Source of the DNA: Fictibacillus nanhaiensis
GTDB lineage: Bacteria; Bacillota; Bacilli; Bacillales; Fictibacillaceae
Direction of reading: 5' to 3'
Length of the DNA: 64,000 nucleotides
NCBI GenBank assembly: GCA_017052515.1
Contig: JAFHKR010000037.1
Span: forward strand, 186,001-250,000
Every line of letters starts with the position of its first letter. Within the stretch, counting starts at the first letter, position 1. A model generated the notes under the pieces. It made no database searches. It saw only the letters and a list, made by a program, of their open reading frames with translations, and was not told the origin of the DNA. The position numbers and the translations under genes were made by a program. This document shows positions 49,227 to 62,062 of the stretch, in pieces.

Positions 49227-50753
49227 ATGATTACATTAACAGGTAATACGCTTTCCATGGAAGAGATCAAGCGGATTCTGCATCATAACGAACCCGTAGA
49301 AGCTTGCCCGCTTAGCATGAAGAAAGTAGCAGATAGTCGGAAAGCGGTTGAGGAGATCGTAGCTGCAGGTAAAGTCGTATACGGAATTACTACCGGCTTC
49401 GGAAAATTTAGCGATGTTTTTATTTCTAGAGACGATGTAGAAACGCTTCAGATCAATCTGATCCGCAGTCATGCGTGCGGCATAGGAGATCCTTTCCCAG
49501 AGACGATCTCCCGCTTGATGCTGATCTTGCGTGCCAATGCACTTCTAAAAGGGTTATCGGGTATCCGTCCAGTCGTAATCGAAAGGCTACTAGAGTTGGT
49601 CGAAAAAAGTGTCCATCCTGTTGTTCCTCAACAAGGATCCCTTGGGGCAAGCGGAGACCTTGCACCGCTCTCTCACTTAGCACTTGTATTAGTAGGTGAG
49701 GGAGAGGCTTTTTACAAAGGGGAACGTATGCCGGGTCAAGAAGCTTTAAAGAGAGCGGGCATTGAACCCGTTGTGTTAACGGCAAAAGAGGGTCTAGCTT
49801 TAATTAATGGAACACAAGCCATGACGGCACAAGGAATTGCTGCCTATATAGAAGCCGAACGAATCGGACTCATGGCAGATGCGATTGCAGCACTCACAAC
49901 AGAAAGTTTACGGGGGATAACAGATGCGTTTGACGAAGATGTACATCTTGCTAGAGGTTACCAAGAGCAGGTAGATGTCGCTCGTCGATTGAGAGAATAT
50001 TTAGAAGGCAGCCAGCTTACAACGAAACAAGGAGAGATTCGGGTCCAGGATGCTTACTCCTTAAGGTGTATCCCTCAAGTTCATGGTGCCTCATGGCAAG
50101 TTCTTGGTTATGTAAAAGAAAAGCTTGAGATTGAGATGAATGCTGCAACGGATAACCCACTGATTTTTGAAGGAGGAAACAAGATCATATCAGGTGGGAA
50201 CTTTCATGGTCAGCCGATCGCTTTTGCCATGGACTTCTTAAAGCTCGCTGCTGCAGAATGGGCAAATATTTCAGAGCGACGCATCGAACGGATGGTCAAT
50301 CCTCAGTTGAGTGATTTACCTGGTTTCTTAAGTCCAAATCCAGGGCTAGAGTCTGGTGCGATGATCATGCAGTATGCAGCAGCATCACTCGTTTCAGAAA
50401 ATAAAACATTGGCACATCCTGCAAGTGTTGATTCAATTCCTTCATCAGCGAATCAAGAAGATCATGTGAGTATGGGAACGATCGCTTCTAGGCATGCGGC
50501 TCAAATTATTGCGAATGCAAGGCGTGTACTTGCAGTCGAGTTAATCTGTGCGATGCAAGCAGCAGATTTTAGAGGTCCAGAAAAATTAGCACCTAAAACA
50601 AAGAAAGTATACGAGCAGGGAAGAATCGTTTGTCCAACGATACAATGTGACCGCATGTTCCACCGGGATATGGAAGCTGTTGCTTCATGGATCCTCGATA
50701 CATCATGGAATGACATCCTAATCGGGTCAAAAATTCAAAAGTTAGCACATTAA
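49227..50753 (+). CDS. hutH: Histidine ammonia-lyase
   Basis: 508 residues, equal to B. subtilis HutH. The MIO cofactor forms from ASG in [19 protein letters not shown]; the active-site Tyr/Asn regions [13 protein letters not shown] and NGTQAM are present, as are [19 protein letters not shown] and [12 protein letters not shown]. It converts histidine to urocanate and ammonia. The ATG at 49227 has AGAGGG six bases upstream; ATG 49221 overlaps that site, and the longer open frame runs into the repeat. Confidence 0.95.
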   Translation: MITLTGNTLSMEEIKRILHHNEPVEACPLSMKKVADSRKAVEEIVAAGKVVYGITTGFGKFSDVFISRDDVETLQINLIRSHACGIGDPFPETISRLMLILRANALLKGLSGIRPVVIERLLELVEKSVHPVVPQQGSLGASGDLAPLSHLALVLVGEGEAFYKGERMPGQEALKRAGIEPVVLTAKEGLALINGTQAMTAQGIAAYIEAERIGLMADAIAALTTESLRGITDAFDEDVHLARGYQEQVDVARRLREYLEGSQLTTKQGEIRVQDAYSLRCIPQVHGASWQVLGYVKEKLEIEMNAATDNPLIFEGGNKIISGGNFHGQPIAFAMDFLKLAAAEWANISERRIERMVNPQLSDLPGFLSPNPGLESGAMIMQYAAASLVSENKTLAHPASVDSIPSSANQEDHVSMGTIASRHAAQIIANARRVLAVELICAMQAADFRGPEKLAPKTKKVYEQGRIVCPTIQCDRMFHRDMEAVASWILDTSWNDILIGSKIQKLAH

Positions 50754-50769
50754 AAGGAGGTATTTTTAC

Positions 50770-52431
50770 ATGTCAAACGTAAAACATTCTATATCAGCTG
50801 CAAGAGGTACAAAATTATCCGCTAAAGGATGGGTTCAAGAAGCGGCTATCCGTATGCTGATGAACAACCTAGATGGGGAAGTAGCCGAGAATCCCGATGA
50901 ATTAGTCGTTTATGGTGGTATTGGTAAAGCTGCCCGCAACTGGGACTCTTATCATAAGATCATAGAGACGTTAGAACGTTTAGAGAATGACGAAACGCTT
51001 CTCGTACAATCTGGAAAACCGGTCGCTGTATTTAAATCGCATACGGATGCTCCACGTGTTCTACTTGCGAACTCCAATCTTGTTCCTGCATGGGCAAACT
51101 GGGAGACATTCCGTGATCTCGAAAAAAGAGGGCTGATGATGTATGGGCAGATGACTGCAGGAAGCTGGATCTACATCGGGACTCAAGGCATTCTTCAAGG
51201 TACGTATGAGACGTTTGCGGAGGCTGCACGCAAACATTTTAACGGATCTTTGAAAGGCACGATTACACTCACTGCAGGTCTTGGAGGTATGGGCGGAGCG
51301 CAATCTCTAGCCGTAACGATGAATGATGGGGTTGTGATCGCCATTGATGTAGACGAAACAAGAATTCAACGCCGCTTAGACACAAGATACTTAGATAAGA
51401 TGACAAAGAGTTTAGACGAAGCTTTAAGCATGGCTAAAGAATATGCGGCAAAAGGTGAGCCTTTATCCATCGGTCTCTTAGGAAATGCTGCTGAACTTTT
51501 ACCGAAGATGATTGAAATGGGAGAGATTCCGGATCTTGTTACGGATCAGACATCTGCCCATGACCCGTTGCATGGCTATTTACCAGTAGGTTTCTCTATG
51601 GAAGAAGGAGCAGAACTTCGTAAACGCCATCCAGAGCAATACATTGAAAAATCAAAGAAATCTATGGCGGTTCACGTTCAGGCTATGCTAGAGATGCAAA
51701 AAAAGGGTGCTGTTGTTTTTGATTATGGGAACAACATCAGACAAGTCGCTTTCGATGAAGGAATAAAAAACGCTTTCGATTTCCCTGGATTCGTACCAGC
51801 TTTTATCCGCCCATTGTTCTGTGAAGGGAAAGGACCTTTTAGATGGGTAGCGTTATCGGGCGATCCTGAAGATATCAGAAAAACGGATGAAGTAATTTTA
51901 CGAGAGTTTAGTGATAACGAGCACCTCTGCAAATGGATCAAGATGGCTCAGGAAAAAGTACAGTTTCAAGGTCTGCCTTCCCGTATCTGTTGGTTAGGCT
52001 ACGGGGAACGTGCGAAGTTTGGAAAAATTATTAATGAAATGGTAGCTAGCGGCGAATTGTCAGCACCAATCGTGATCGGGCGTGATCACTTAGATTGTGG
52101 TTCAGTGGCTTCGCCTAATCGCGAAACAGAAGGAATGCTTGATGGCAGTGATGCGGTTGCTGACTGGCCGATTCTAAACGCGATGATCAATGCAGTAAAT
52201 GGTGCAAGCTGGGTATCTGTGCACCATGGCGGCGGTGTTGGGATGGGGTATTCTCTTCATGCTGGAATGGTCGTTGTAGCAGATGGAACAGAAGAAGCAG
52301 CTCGTCGGTTAGAGCGTGTATTAACGAGTGATCCTGGAATGGGGATTGTAAGGCATGCTGATGCAGGTTATGACCTTGCGATTGAAACGGCAAAAGAAAA
52401 AGGCATAGATCTACCGATGATCGAGAAATAA
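50770..52431 (+). CDS. hutU: Urocanate hydratase
   Basis: 553 residues, full-length urocanase. It shows the NAD-binding Rossmann region with [19 protein letters not shown], the active Cys motif near [33 protein letters not shown] and [13 protein letters not shown]. It converts urocanate to imidazolonepropionate using tightly bound NAD. AAAGGAGG precedes the ATG; 16 bases after hutH. Confidence 0.95.
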   Translation: MSNVKHSISAARGTKLSAKGWVQEAAIRMLMNNLDGEVAENPDELVVYGGIGKAARNWDSYHKIIETLERLENDETLLVQSGKPVAVFKSHTDAPRVLLANSNLVPAWANWETFRDLEKRGLMMYGQMTAGSWIYIGTQGILQGTYETFAEAARKHFNGSLKGTITLTAGLGGMGGAQSLAVTMNDGVVIAIDVDETRIQRRLDTRYLDKMTKSLDEALSMAKEYAAKGEPLSIGLLGNAAELLPKMIEMGEIPDLVTDQTSAHDPLHGYLPVGFSMEEGAELRKRHPEQYIEKSKKSMAVHVQAMLEMQKKGAVVFDYGNNIRQVAFDEGIKNAFDFPGFVPAFIRPLFCEGKGPFRWVALSGDPEDIRKTDEVILREFSDNEHLCKWIKMAQEKVQFQGLPSRICWLGYGERAKFGKIINEMVASGELSAPIVIGRDHLDCGSVASPNRETEGMLDGSDAVADWPILNAMINAVNGASWVSVHHGGGVGMGYSLHAGMVVVADGTEEAARRLERVLTSDPGMGIVRHADAGYDLAIETAKEKGIDLPMIEK

Positions 52432-52443
52432 AAAGGAGTGTGA

Positions 52444-54659
<2,216 letters not shown>

Positions 54660-54667
<8 letters not shown>

Positions 54668-54920
54668 GTTCGGAAAGTTTATTGAATTGTCCAGAAATCA
54701 AAAAGGCTTAAGCAAATCAGAGCTTGCACGACGATTAAGCATCACTCCTCAATACATGGCAGATATTGAAAAAGGTAGAATGATTCCATCTGAAGAAAAG
54801 ATCGAAAAATTAGTAAAGACATTAGAGTTAAACGAAAAAGAAGCATTTAAATTAGCTGACAAACTTCCGTTACGAGTATTAGCAGAGGCAAAACAACATT
54901 ATTATAAACAAGGTTCCTAG
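54660..54920 (+). CDS. Small XRE-family (HTH_3) regulator coupled to hut
   Basis: 86 residues. The Cro/CI helix-turn-helix runs from about 8 to 62 (ELSRNQKGLSKSELARRLSI, PQYMADIEKGRMIPSEEKIE), then a short helical tail. The ATG lies inside hutG (eight-base overlap) with GGGAGG upstream, so it is translated with the hut mRNA. I know of no standard role for an XRE protein in hut; B. subtilis has the permease hutM at this position. The target could be hut itself or a distant transport gene. Confidence 0.85.
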
Positions 54921-54972
54921 AATTTTATTTTAATACGCACTCTTACTATTTATTACATTCTTCTCGACACAA

Positions 54973-55012
54973 AAAAAACACCGCGAGCCATTTTTGGCTT
55001 AGCGGTGTTTCT
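54973..55012. terminator. Terminator at the end of the hut operon
   Basis: AAACACCGC-AGCC pairs with GGCT-GCGGTGTTT; A and T runs on both sides serve both strands. Confidence 0.88.
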
Positions 55013-55023
55013 TATTATGAACA

Positions 55024-56058
55024 TCAGCTTTCTCTAGGCTGAGAGGACTTTGGTTTTAACATTTTTTTAAGTTTAGACCAGCGCAATTCAATAAATGGCT
55101 GTGCTAGTGCGATAACGGGCTTGCTTGCTAGAAATAGCGTTACGATAACAGCTAGGAAGAGGAGCATAAAGTACGCGCCGTTTTCCTCAATAGATGCAAA
55201 TAGATCTGTGGTAAACAAGTATTTCAGCACGAATCCATGCAGCAGATAAATATATAAGGTGCGTTCTCCAAATTCAGTGAAGAACATTTTTCTGCGTGGA
55301 AGAAGTGCTAAAAAGCTGAAGGTTGCCGCAAACATAACACCGTACATGGCAAGTCGCACAAGACCTCCATACCAATCGTTGTATCCTAGAATTTCTGAGT
55401 AAGAAGATGACGATAATAGCCACTCTTTTGTACCGTTTGGAAATACGAAATGGTAGGTCACAAATAGTACGATTAAGAAGGCTGAAGAGACGGCCTTAGC
55501 TCTCGGACGTAAAATCTTTTTGAAGTCTCTCTTTTCAAGCAGATGTCCTAGCAAGAATACAGGGAAGAAGACAAACGTTCGAAGAAGACTCAAAAATGTA
55601 CCAATATCATGAATGTAGCCCACTGCCACTCCTATACCAATGGCGAGAACGAGGGGATACTTCATTTTCACAAAGACTTTTAAAAGAATATTCCAGAAAA
55701 CTAAACTTAATAAGAACCAAAGTGTCCAGTGCGGTGAAAAGAAATCTAGTTTCACTTCACTCTTACCGTACAAATCATAATAGAAAAAACTGTAGATTAA
55801 TTGAAAAACCAAATAGGGAATCAGCACTTTTTTAAAGATTTTTGGAAGATACCCATCACGCCAGACCCCTTTTGTAAAGAATCCTGCTATTAAGATAAAT
55901 GCAGGCATATGAAAGGTATATATAAAGTTATAAATCGTGTAAAGCCACTCGTTTTGACTTTTTATCGGGGAAATAAAGTGCCCGAACACGACGAGGAAGA
56001 TTAAAATAAACTTGGCGTTGTCGAAATAATAATCGCGTTCTTTTGTTGCAGTACTCAT
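55024..56058 (-). CDS. Acyltransferase-3-like membrane protein
   Basis: 344 residues, about ten membrane helices. It begins with YYFDNAKFILIFLVVFGHF, the OafA/OpgC-type catalytic His region, followed by YTFHMPAFILIAGFFTKG. It probably moves an acyl group onto a surface polymer or sugar across the membrane. Single gene with convergent hut terminator; substrate unknown. GGAGG precedes the ATG. Confidence 0.85.
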   Translation of the reverse strand: MSTATKERDYYFDNAKFILIFLVVFGHFISPIKSQNEWLYTIYNFIYTFHMPAFILIAGFFTKGVWRDGYLPKIFKKVLIPYLVFQLIYSFFYYDLYGKSEVKLDFFSPHWTLWFLLSLVFWNILLKVFVKMKYPLVLAIGIGVAVGYIHDIGTFLSLLRTFVFFPVFLLGHLLEKRDFKKILRPRAKAVSSAFLIVLFVTYHFVFPNGTKEWLLSSSSYSEILGYNDWYGGLVRLAMYGVMFAATFSFLALLPRRKMFFTEFGERTLYIYLLHGFVLKYLFTTDLFASIEENGAYFMLLFLAVIVTLFLASKPVIALAQPFIELRWSKLKKMLKPKSSQPRES

Positions 56059-56171
56059 CGATATTCCTCCAATAATTATTCACCTTATAAAGTATTCGGA
56101 TGATTTTCTCATTTTTTTTACTTATACTCTATAATTCCCAACATTGCAGGTGTTTCTAACCTATAAATAGA

Positions 56172-56206
56172 AAAAAACGTGCTTCCTATTACAGGAAACA
56201 CGTTTT
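56172..56206 (-). terminator. Terminator of the AI-2E family gene
   Basis: AAAACGTG-TTCCT pairs with AGGAA-CACGTTTT. Confidence 0.85.
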
Positions 56207-56208
56207 CA

Positions 56209-57243
56209 CTAGAAATCAATCTTAATTTTAATAAACCCTGCGCTTCTTAATGCTTCATAGATGATGACGATCGCAGGACCGACGATCAGTCCGATAAACC
56301 CTAATAGCTGGAACCCAATATATAGTGATACAAGAGCTGCTAGTGCAGAAATGCCAAGACTTGACCCAAGTATTTTAGGTTCTATGATTCTACGAACAAT
56401 CGTGATGACTCCGAACATGATTAGAAGTCCGAATGCGAGATGATCATTGTTGTTGATAAAGAAAGAATAAGCGGCCCATGGAACAAGGAATGATCCAGTT
56501 CCGAGAATTGGAAGGATATCAACAATGACGATTAACAGAGCGAGAATTACGGCGTACTCAACATCTAAAATCATGAGTCCGATTAAAGCCAATGCATATG
56601 TAATAACGCTTAAGATGATCTGAGCTCTAAAGAACCCTACTGTTGCTCTAGACAGTTGATTAAAAACCAATTCAACCTTTTCGCGGGCTGCTGTCGTAAA
56701 CAGGTTAAGAAACTCAGCGTATAAACGCGGAAGATCCAGTGAAAATAAGAAAACGGCTACTACATAGATAATAAAGTAGATCAACAATCCTGGTATCGCT
56801 GTGATCAGTCCTAATATACCGGATGTTAAGTTCTTTGCTGTTTCAACGCCATAATCTTTTAAACCTACTAATCCCTCTTCAAGCGTCCTTACTACTTCAG
56901 GAGGTAAGCTAGCATAAAAGTTTTCCATTTCATAAAACGTATTCTCTGCTACTTCGAATAGATGAACCGAATAGGATGGGAGAACAGTAATAAACTCGAT
57001 GACTTGAATAACAAGTGTTGTTGTAAGCCAGTAAGAGAAGATACCAAGTCCCGCAAGATAAAGAATGAAAGTAGCAGTGACGGCCAATAATCGTCTACCC
57101 TTAAATAGTCTAATAAACAATTTCACTACTGGTTCTAGCATTATAGCAGTTAGCAATGCGAGAAGGAGAGGTATACTGTAAAAGACAAAGATGACGATTC
57201 CGGCAAGCAAAATGAGTAATAAGATTAAGTTTTTTACAGTCAT
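56209..57243 (-). CDS. AI-2E family membrane protein (YtvI-like)
   Basis: 344 residues with about eight membrane helices in the AI-2E layout: two N-terminal, a soluble helical stretch, then a C-terminal bundle with DILPILGTGSFLVPWA and PKILGSSLGISALAALVSLY. Bacillus members include sporulation protein YtvI and sodium/proton antiporters. The length fits YtvI, but the sequence does not settle the function. Confidence 0.82.
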   Translation of the reverse strand: MTVKNLILLLILLAGIVIFVFYSIPLLLALLTAIMLEPVVKLFIRLFKGRRLLAVTATFILYLAGLGIFSYWLTTTLVIQVIEFITVLPSYSVHLFEVAENTFYEMENFYASLPPEVVRTLEEGLVGLKDYGVETAKNLTSGILGLITAIPGLLIYFIIYVVAVFLFSLDLPRLYAEFLNLFTTAAREKVELVFNQLSRATVGFFRAQIILSVITYALALIGLMILDVEYAVILALLIVIVDILPILGTGSFLVPWAAYSFFINNNDHLAFGLLIMFGVITIVRRIIEPKILGSSLGISALAALVSLYIGFQLLGFIGLIVGPAIVIIYEALRSAGFIKIKIDF

Positions 57244-57400
57244 TTTCCAGCCCCGATCTCCGTAATTTTAGCCGGTCAGCAAATTTTTCGTTACTATCCA
57301 TTATGACCGGAAAAAAGATGTTAATTCTTCATATATACACAATGATGTTACGATAATGTGAAAAAGTCAATCACAGAAACGGAAGTTTTCAAAAATCTTC

Positions 57401-58213
57401 TTATTTTCTTAATTCCCTCTTTAATGCGAGTATCGCATTCAGCTGTCCACCAGCGATTAAGATCATGGCAGAAAGATAGAACCACACCATCAATGTTAAT
57501 ATTGCGCCCAAATTTCCATATATCTGTCCGTAGTCAAAAATAAGAACGTATGAAGAAAATAAATAAGAGAAAAGATGCCAGCCTGCAGTCGAGAAAATGG
57601 CCCCTGGCCACACGTTTCTGAACGTTAATCTAACATTTGGAGCAAAACGATAAAGAGCCGAGAAAATGGAGAGAAGCACAGAGAACCCTATAAGATAGCG
57701 TGCTGTTTCCCAAATGTGCCAAACAGGGTGAGAGTATCCAGTTCGTTCAAATATGTAGCTTCCGATGTTTCTGCCAAATACCGGCAGAAGAAGAGCAGTG
57801 ATCACTGCGATCACAAGGCCGAACGTAAGGAACATACCTAAGATGAGCTCTTTTATAAAGGGGCGGCTCTCTTCCACTTGATAAGCTTGGTTGAAAACGC
57901 GAATGATCGCATGCGTTCCGATGGTCGCTAACCAAATCATGATAATCAATGAAACAGATAATACATCTCCTCTATGCTCGTCCAGAACAGCCACTAGATT
58001 ATACTCTAGTAAAGCATATGCTTCTTCTGGTGCAATAGACTGAAAAAGTGACAGTACATAAGCAGAAGAAATAGGCAAAAAGCTTAGGATCGTAAAGATG
58101 AGAAAAATAAAAGGAAACAGAGAAACTAGGAAGTAATAAGCAAGTTGTGCAGAAAGGTCAAACACTTTATCTTGAAAGAAACGGTGAAACCACTGTTTCA
58201 TAAACCAACGCAC
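57401..58213 (-). CDS. YihY/BrkB-family membrane protein
   Basis: 270 residues, about six membrane helices, with the YihY signature DLSAQLAYYFLVSLFPFIFL and the C-terminal LMVWFYLSAMILIAGGQLNA. The GTG at 58213 has GGGGGTG upstream; an open frame extends further but lacks a site. The function is unknown; the family is not an RNase despite old names. Confidence 0.86.
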   Translation of the reverse strand: MRWFMKQWFHRFFQDKVFDLSAQLAYYFLVSLFPFIFLIFTILSFLPISSAYVLSLFQSIAPEEAYALLEYNLVAVLDEHRGDVLSVSLIIMIWLATIGTHAIIRVFNQAYQVEESRPFIKELILGMFLTFGLVIAVITALLLPVFGRNIGSYIFERTGYSHPVWHIWETARYLIGFSVLLSIFSALYRFAPNVRLTFRNVWPGAIFSTAGWHLFSYLFSSYVLIFDYGQIYGNLGAILTLMVWFYLSAMILIAGGQLNAILALKRELRK

Positions 58214-58355
58214 GAGGACACCCCCAAAATGGATCATAGTCATTCTATCCTGCATTATTCCCTTAATAAAAAAAAAGAACGCTTTTTCTGAAACAAAACG
58301 TTCACTCAATCGTATCAGTGATGTGAAGTTACAAGGTAATGACGTTTAAAGCTAG

Positions 58356-58541
58356 TTACCGATGTCTTGTTGAGCAACGAGGGCATCTACAAACAACAAT
58401 TAAAGGAGAGGTTACTGGTGTAGGTTGAGGCTGGATAAAAGGAAAACAGCAGGGATGAATGTCTCGACAAAATAAAGGAACACCACAAAAATTTACACAG
58501 GATTGACATCTAACTATACTTCCGCATGAACATGAACGCAT
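58356..58541 (-). CDS. Cysteine-rich small protein, 61 residues
   Basis: It starts MRSCSCGSIVRCQSCVNFCG and has 11 Cys in 61 residues (CSC, CxxC pairs, a CC and a final CRCPRC). AAAGGGGGTG lies six bases before the ATG, a strong site. CATATAATA, upstream on the minus strand, fits the -10 of mother-cell sigma factors (CATANNNTA). A zinc-binding or disulfide-linked spore-coat role is possible; I do not recognise the family. A longer frame upstream runs through the repeat and is not used. Confidence 0.6.
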   Translation of the reverse strand: MRSCSCGSIVRCQSCVNFCGVPLFCRDIHPCCFPFIQPQPTPVTSPLIVVCRCPRCSTRHR

Positions 58542-58681
58542 AAAAAACACCCCCTTTGCTCTTATTATATGTAGAAATGGATAAGCCTGGCAGGGCATAA
58601 AGTGTGCGTAATTACTCAAATTTTTATTTTTATCATTCTTTTTTAAAGGATTGTTCTTTCGTGCACTTGGTCTATTTGGTA

Positions 58682-58934
58682 GTTGATTGGAGTGGAAGAT
58701 GCGAGACTCTTGGCTAGGACAGGTGGGCAGTCCCAAAAGTGGAAGTGGCTCGTCCAGCACCGACAAGCAAAAGGTGAATGAGCAATGAAGGCGCTCTTTG
58801 CCTTCCGGTTCATTTAGTTTTGACCTTGAGGGGCTAGCCATTGGAACTAGACAGGTAAGACTTAAGAGTGAAACGTGCGAATGTGGCTCACCGCCTGCCC
58901 CGCTGAAAGCGATTATCTGAAACGGAAAATCAAC
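58682..58934 (+). repeat. Dispersed hairpin repeat, copy 4, enlarged to 253 bp
   Basis: The outer ends match the others (GTTGATTGGAGTGGAAGATG ... GAAACGGAAAATCAAC), and GGCTCACCGCCTGCCCCGCT is retained. About 125 extra bases lie in the middle. This copy is the most divergent. It fills most of the 58542-58977 gap; the rest holds the promoter region of the cysteine-rich gene. Confidence 0.82.
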
Positions 58935-58977
58935 TGCTTTCAAAAACAACAGATGTTTAACAGGGAGGATTTTTTGA

Positions 58978-59679
58978 ATGGATTTTTTAACACCAGATTT
59001 TTGGTCGGCCTTATTGGCGATCGTTGTTATCGACTTAGTATTAGCTGGTGATAACGCAATTGTAATCGGCTTGGCAGCTAGAAACTTGCCGAAAGAGAAT
59101 CAGAAGAAAGTAATCATCTGGGGAACAGTAGGAGCGATCGTGATTCGAGCAGCAGCTACGCTTGCGGTTGTCTGGTTACTAAAGATTCCAGGCTTACTAC
59201 TTGCAGGTGGATTAATTCTTGTCGTTATCGCTTATAAGCTGATGATCGAAGAAAAAGATCATGATATTGAAGCTCAGAATAGTGTGTGGGCAGCCATTAG
59301 AACGATTATTATTGCGGACGCGGTAATGGGGCTTGATAACGTTCTTGCTGTTGCAGGTGCTGCACATGGTGATTTCTTACTGGTAGTAATCGGTTTATTA
59401 ATCTCAGTGCCGATTGTTGTTTGGGGAAGTACATTGTTCTTAAAGGTTATTGATAAATACCCGTTCATCATCACAATTGGAGCAGGTGTTCTGGCTTGGA
59501 CGGCTTCTAAGATGATCGTCGGAGAAAAATTCATGGCTCCTTATTTTGAGAATGGATTTGTGAAGTATGGATTTGAAGGTCTCGTGGTTCTTCTTGTTCT
59601 AGGCTTAGGTACATGGAAGAAAAGAAAAATCGCTCAAGAGAGAGCATCAGAAAAGGTGCTTGCCAGAAAAAAAGCTTAA
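58978..59679 (+). CDS. TerC-family membrane protein
   Basis: 233 residues, seven membrane helices; IDLVLAGDNAIVIGLAARNL and DAVMGLDNVLAVAGAA carry the conserved Asp-Asn metal-like motifs. B. subtilis relatives (YjbE, YceF, YkoY) are linked to manganese export and metalation of secreted enzymes. AGGGAGG precedes the ATG. I see no yybP-ykoY manganese riboswitch upstream; the hairpin repeat occupies that space. Confidence 0.87.
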   Translation: MDFLTPDFWSALLAIVVIDLVLAGDNAIVIGLAARNLPKENQKKVIIWGTVGAIVIRAAATLAVVWLLKIPGLLLAGGLILVVIAYKLMIEEKDHDIEAQNSVWAAIRTIIIADAVMGLDNVLAVAGAAHGDFLLVVIGLLISVPIVVWGSTLFLKVIDKYPFIITIGAGVLAWTASKMIVGEKFMAPYFENGFVKYGFEGLVVLLVLGLGTWKKRKIAQERASEKVLARKKA

Positions 59680-59705
59680 AAAACCGCCTCGTGCGGTTTT
59701 TTTGT
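59680..59705 (+). terminator. Terminator after the TerC gene
   Basis: AAAAACCGC pairs with GCGGTTTTT, five-base loop, then T run. Confidence 0.9.
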
Positions 59706-59809
59706 GTGGTTCCATTTGCAATGTCATAACTCGGATTAGGTATAAAGTACTTGTATTGAATGGTGTTAATATGGAAATGAATCTTTTGTACCTGTTTAGA
59801 CCTATTTCA

Positions 59810-59837
59810 TAAATCATTTATAACTAAATGTCGATAT
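59810..59837 (+). promoter_or_regulatory. Candidate SigD promoter of the chemoreceptor
   Basis: TAAA (59810-59813), 16 bases, GTCGATAT (59830-59837): seven of eight -10 positions match the SigD consensus GCCGATAT. Confidence 0.6.
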
Positions 59838-59877
59838 GTAGATAAGGGGTTTTAGATAATAAATGGGGGTTAAACAG

Positions 59878-61884
59878 ATGTTCAAAAGAATTCAAACAAA
59901 AATCATGCTTTCAGTAAGTATTCTAGTTGCCATTACACTTTTATCAGTATCGCTATTTTCTTATTTTCTAACTAAACAGCAACTTGAAAGTAACAGCAAT
60001 GAACAAGCAACGAGTCTTTCGAGCGAGGTGAAAGCCTCAACAGAATTGTATCTTAAATCATATGGAGATACGATCGATCGATACAGCCAGGACAGCAGGC
60101 TAATCAATTATTTAAAAACAGTAAAAACAGAAGAAGCAAAAGGTTTGAATGAAATTTGGCCAGTTGTTGATCAAGACTTCAAGCACTTTTTGGGTCTTAA
60201 TAAAAACGTTGCGGTCGTTTACATAGGTGCAGAGTCCAAACAGTTTAAAACGACTCCAAAACTAGATCTTCCAGATGGATTTGATCCAACTGAACGCCCT
60301 TGGTATCAAACGGCTAAACAAACACCAGAAAAAATCATATGGACAGAACCTTACGAAGATGCGAGTTCTGGTGAATATGTTGTAACGGTTACAAAACCGG
60401 TCTTAGATCCTGCAACAGACGAAGTACTTGGAGTAGTGGGTCTTGACTTAAATCTAGCTGGACTAACGAGCATGATCAACAAAACGAAAGTTGGGTACAA
60501 AGGATATCCAGTGCTTCTCGACCCGAAAGGAATGGCGCTCGTTCATCCGAAACAACAAGGAAAAGATCTAAGTAAAGAGACGTTTATTAAAGAGATGTAC
60601 AAAAATGAAAAAGGAAATGTTTCCTACACCGAACAGAATAAAGACCGTCAGCTTTATTATACGACGATTGCCGGCACGAACTGGAAGCTTGGGTTTGTCT
60701 ATGATCAGAAAGAGTTGCTAAAAGATGCAGAAGAGCTCTTAAACATGATACTCATCTTTACGTCGGTCGCAGTTATCGTTGCTCTAGGTGTAACCTACTT
60801 ATTGGCGAAGAGTATTTCCAATCCGATTACTAGATTACAAGCACAAGTACAAAAAGTAGCAGATGGCGACCTTACCGTATCAGTTGAAGCAAAATTCAAA
60901 GACGAAGTGGGAACGCTCACTCATCATTTTAACGCTATGGTGGAAAATATGCGGGGATTAATAACATCTGTCAGTCATTCTGTGGTAACAGTTAATGAAT
61001 CTACCTCTAACTTGAGTGCCGTGTCAGAAGAAACGATCGCTGCAAGTGAAGAAGTTTCTAGAGCTGTCAGAGAGATTGCATCTGGAGCGACCACACAAGC
61101 GGAAGATGCCGATGAAACAAACCGTCGAACGATGGACTTATCACTTCAGATTGAAAAAGTAACTGAACAAGCAGAAGAGATGACCCGATTGTCTTTATTA
61201 GCTGAAGCTGCAAATAAAAAAGGGATCTCGCAAATGGATGTTTTGCGTGAAAAAACGGGAGAAAGTAACCAAGTTCTAAAAAACATAGAATCTGTTATTT
61301 CAGGACTTGCTGTTAAAGTAGAAGAGATCGAACAAGTGATTCAATCTATTACAGAGATCTCAAATCAGACGAATCTACTCGCACTGAACGCAAGCATTGA
61401 AGCGGCTAGAGCAGGTGAGAGCGGTCGTGGCTTTGCCGTCGTTGCCGATGAAGTTCGAAAGTTAGCGGAACAATCAGCTGTTGCTGCAGATAAAGTGCGT
61501 AAGACGATTTCCGGAATTGGTGAAGAGTCCGAGCGTGCTGTAAAAGAGATGGCATACACAAAAAAAATCGCTCACGATCAAAATGTGACCGTAACGGATA
61601 CCGAATCAGCATTTAATGATATCTCAGGAACTATGGCTGATATGGTGAGGTCTATTGAAAAGATTACGAGTGAAGTAGAGATGATCAATAACTACAAAGA
61701 GGAAGTAGTAGCTTCCATCCAAAGTATCGCAGCAGTAGCCGAACAATCGGCAGCGGCAAGTGAAGAAGTAAGCGCGTCTTCTGAAGAGCAAGTGCGTGCA
61801 CTATCTACGGTTTCTCAGTCTGCCGAAGAATTGAACAGTGCTTCTGAAGCACTTACTGAAATGATTAAACACTTTAAAATCTAG
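59878..61884 (+). CDS. Methyl-accepting chemotaxis protein with dCACHE sensor
   Basis: 668 residues: membrane helix 1 ([20 protein letters not shown]), an extracellular double-CACHE domain (about 35-275, with [13 protein letters not shown] and [13 protein letters not shown]), helix 2 ([20 protein letters not shown] region), HAMP, and the signalling hairpin tip [20 protein letters not shown]. The WYxxA and D motifs (DPTERPWY, then VVGLDL) suggest an amino-acid-type ligand. The ATG at 59878 has GGGGG eight bases upstream. Confidence 0.92.
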   Translation: MFKRIQTKIMLSVSILVAITLLSVSLFSYFLTKQQLESNSNEQATSLSSEVKASTELYLKSYGDTIDRYSQDSRLINYLKTVKTEEAKGLNEIWPVVDQDFKHFLGLNKNVAVVYIGAESKQFKTTPKLDLPDGFDPTERPWYQTAKQTPEKIIWTEPYEDASSGEYVVTVTKPVLDPATDEVLGVVGLDLNLAGLTSMINKTKVGYKGYPVLLDPKGMALVHPKQQGKDLSKETFIKEMYKNEKGNVSYTEQNKDRQLYYTTIAGTNWKLGFVYDQKELLKDAEELLNMILIFTSVAVIVALGVTYLLAKSISNPITRLQAQVQKVADGDLTVSVEAKFKDEVGTLTHHFNAMVENMRGLITSVSHSVVTVNESTSNLSAVSEETIAASEEVSRAVREIASGATTQAEDADETNRRTMDLSLQIEKVTEQAEEMTRLSLLAEAANKKGISQMDVLREKTGESNQVLKNIESVISGLAVKVEEIEQVIQSITEISNQTNLLALNASIEAARAGESGRGFAVVADEVRKLAEQSAVAADKVRKTISGIGEESERAVKEMAYTKKIAHDQNVTVTDTESAFNDISGTMADMVRSIEKITSEVEMINNYKEEVVASIQSIAAVAEQSAAASEEVSASSEEQVRALSTVSQSAEELNSASEALTEMIKHFKI

Positions 61885-61895
61885 TAGAGGTTGCA

Positions 61896-62000
61896 ATTGG
61901 ACAGATAATGTTGTCGAATGGCTAAATTATCGGCTCAACTGGACAGATTATCTTCCGAATTCGACAGATTAACTGCGAGAACGGACAGATTACCTTAAAA
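61896..62000 (+). repeat. 21-bp array, five units (GGACAGATTA type)
   Basis: Units start at 61896, 61917, 61938, 61959 and 61980; four contain GACAGAT at the same phase. The core matches the reverse strand of the array at 41463. It lies 12 bases after the chemoreceptor stop and just before a terminator. Confidence 0.88.
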
Positions 62001-62021
62001 AACTAGAAACTTAGTCACATA

Positions 62022-62048
62022 AAAAAGGAAACCGACTTCGGTTTCCTT
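62022..62048. terminator. Bidirectional terminator
   Basis: AAAGGAAACCG pairs with CGGTTTCCTTT around ACTT. Confidence 0.88.
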
Positions 62049-62062
62049 TCTCTTTTTCTATT

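Noticed and set aside
58542-58949. Upstream extension of the cysteine-rich protein
   Set aside because: It translates the enlarged hairpin repeat; the strong ribosome site is at 58541.
58542-58977. yybP-ykoY manganese riboswitch before terC
   Set aside because: The aptamer signature was not found; the interval is occupied by the hairpin repeat.
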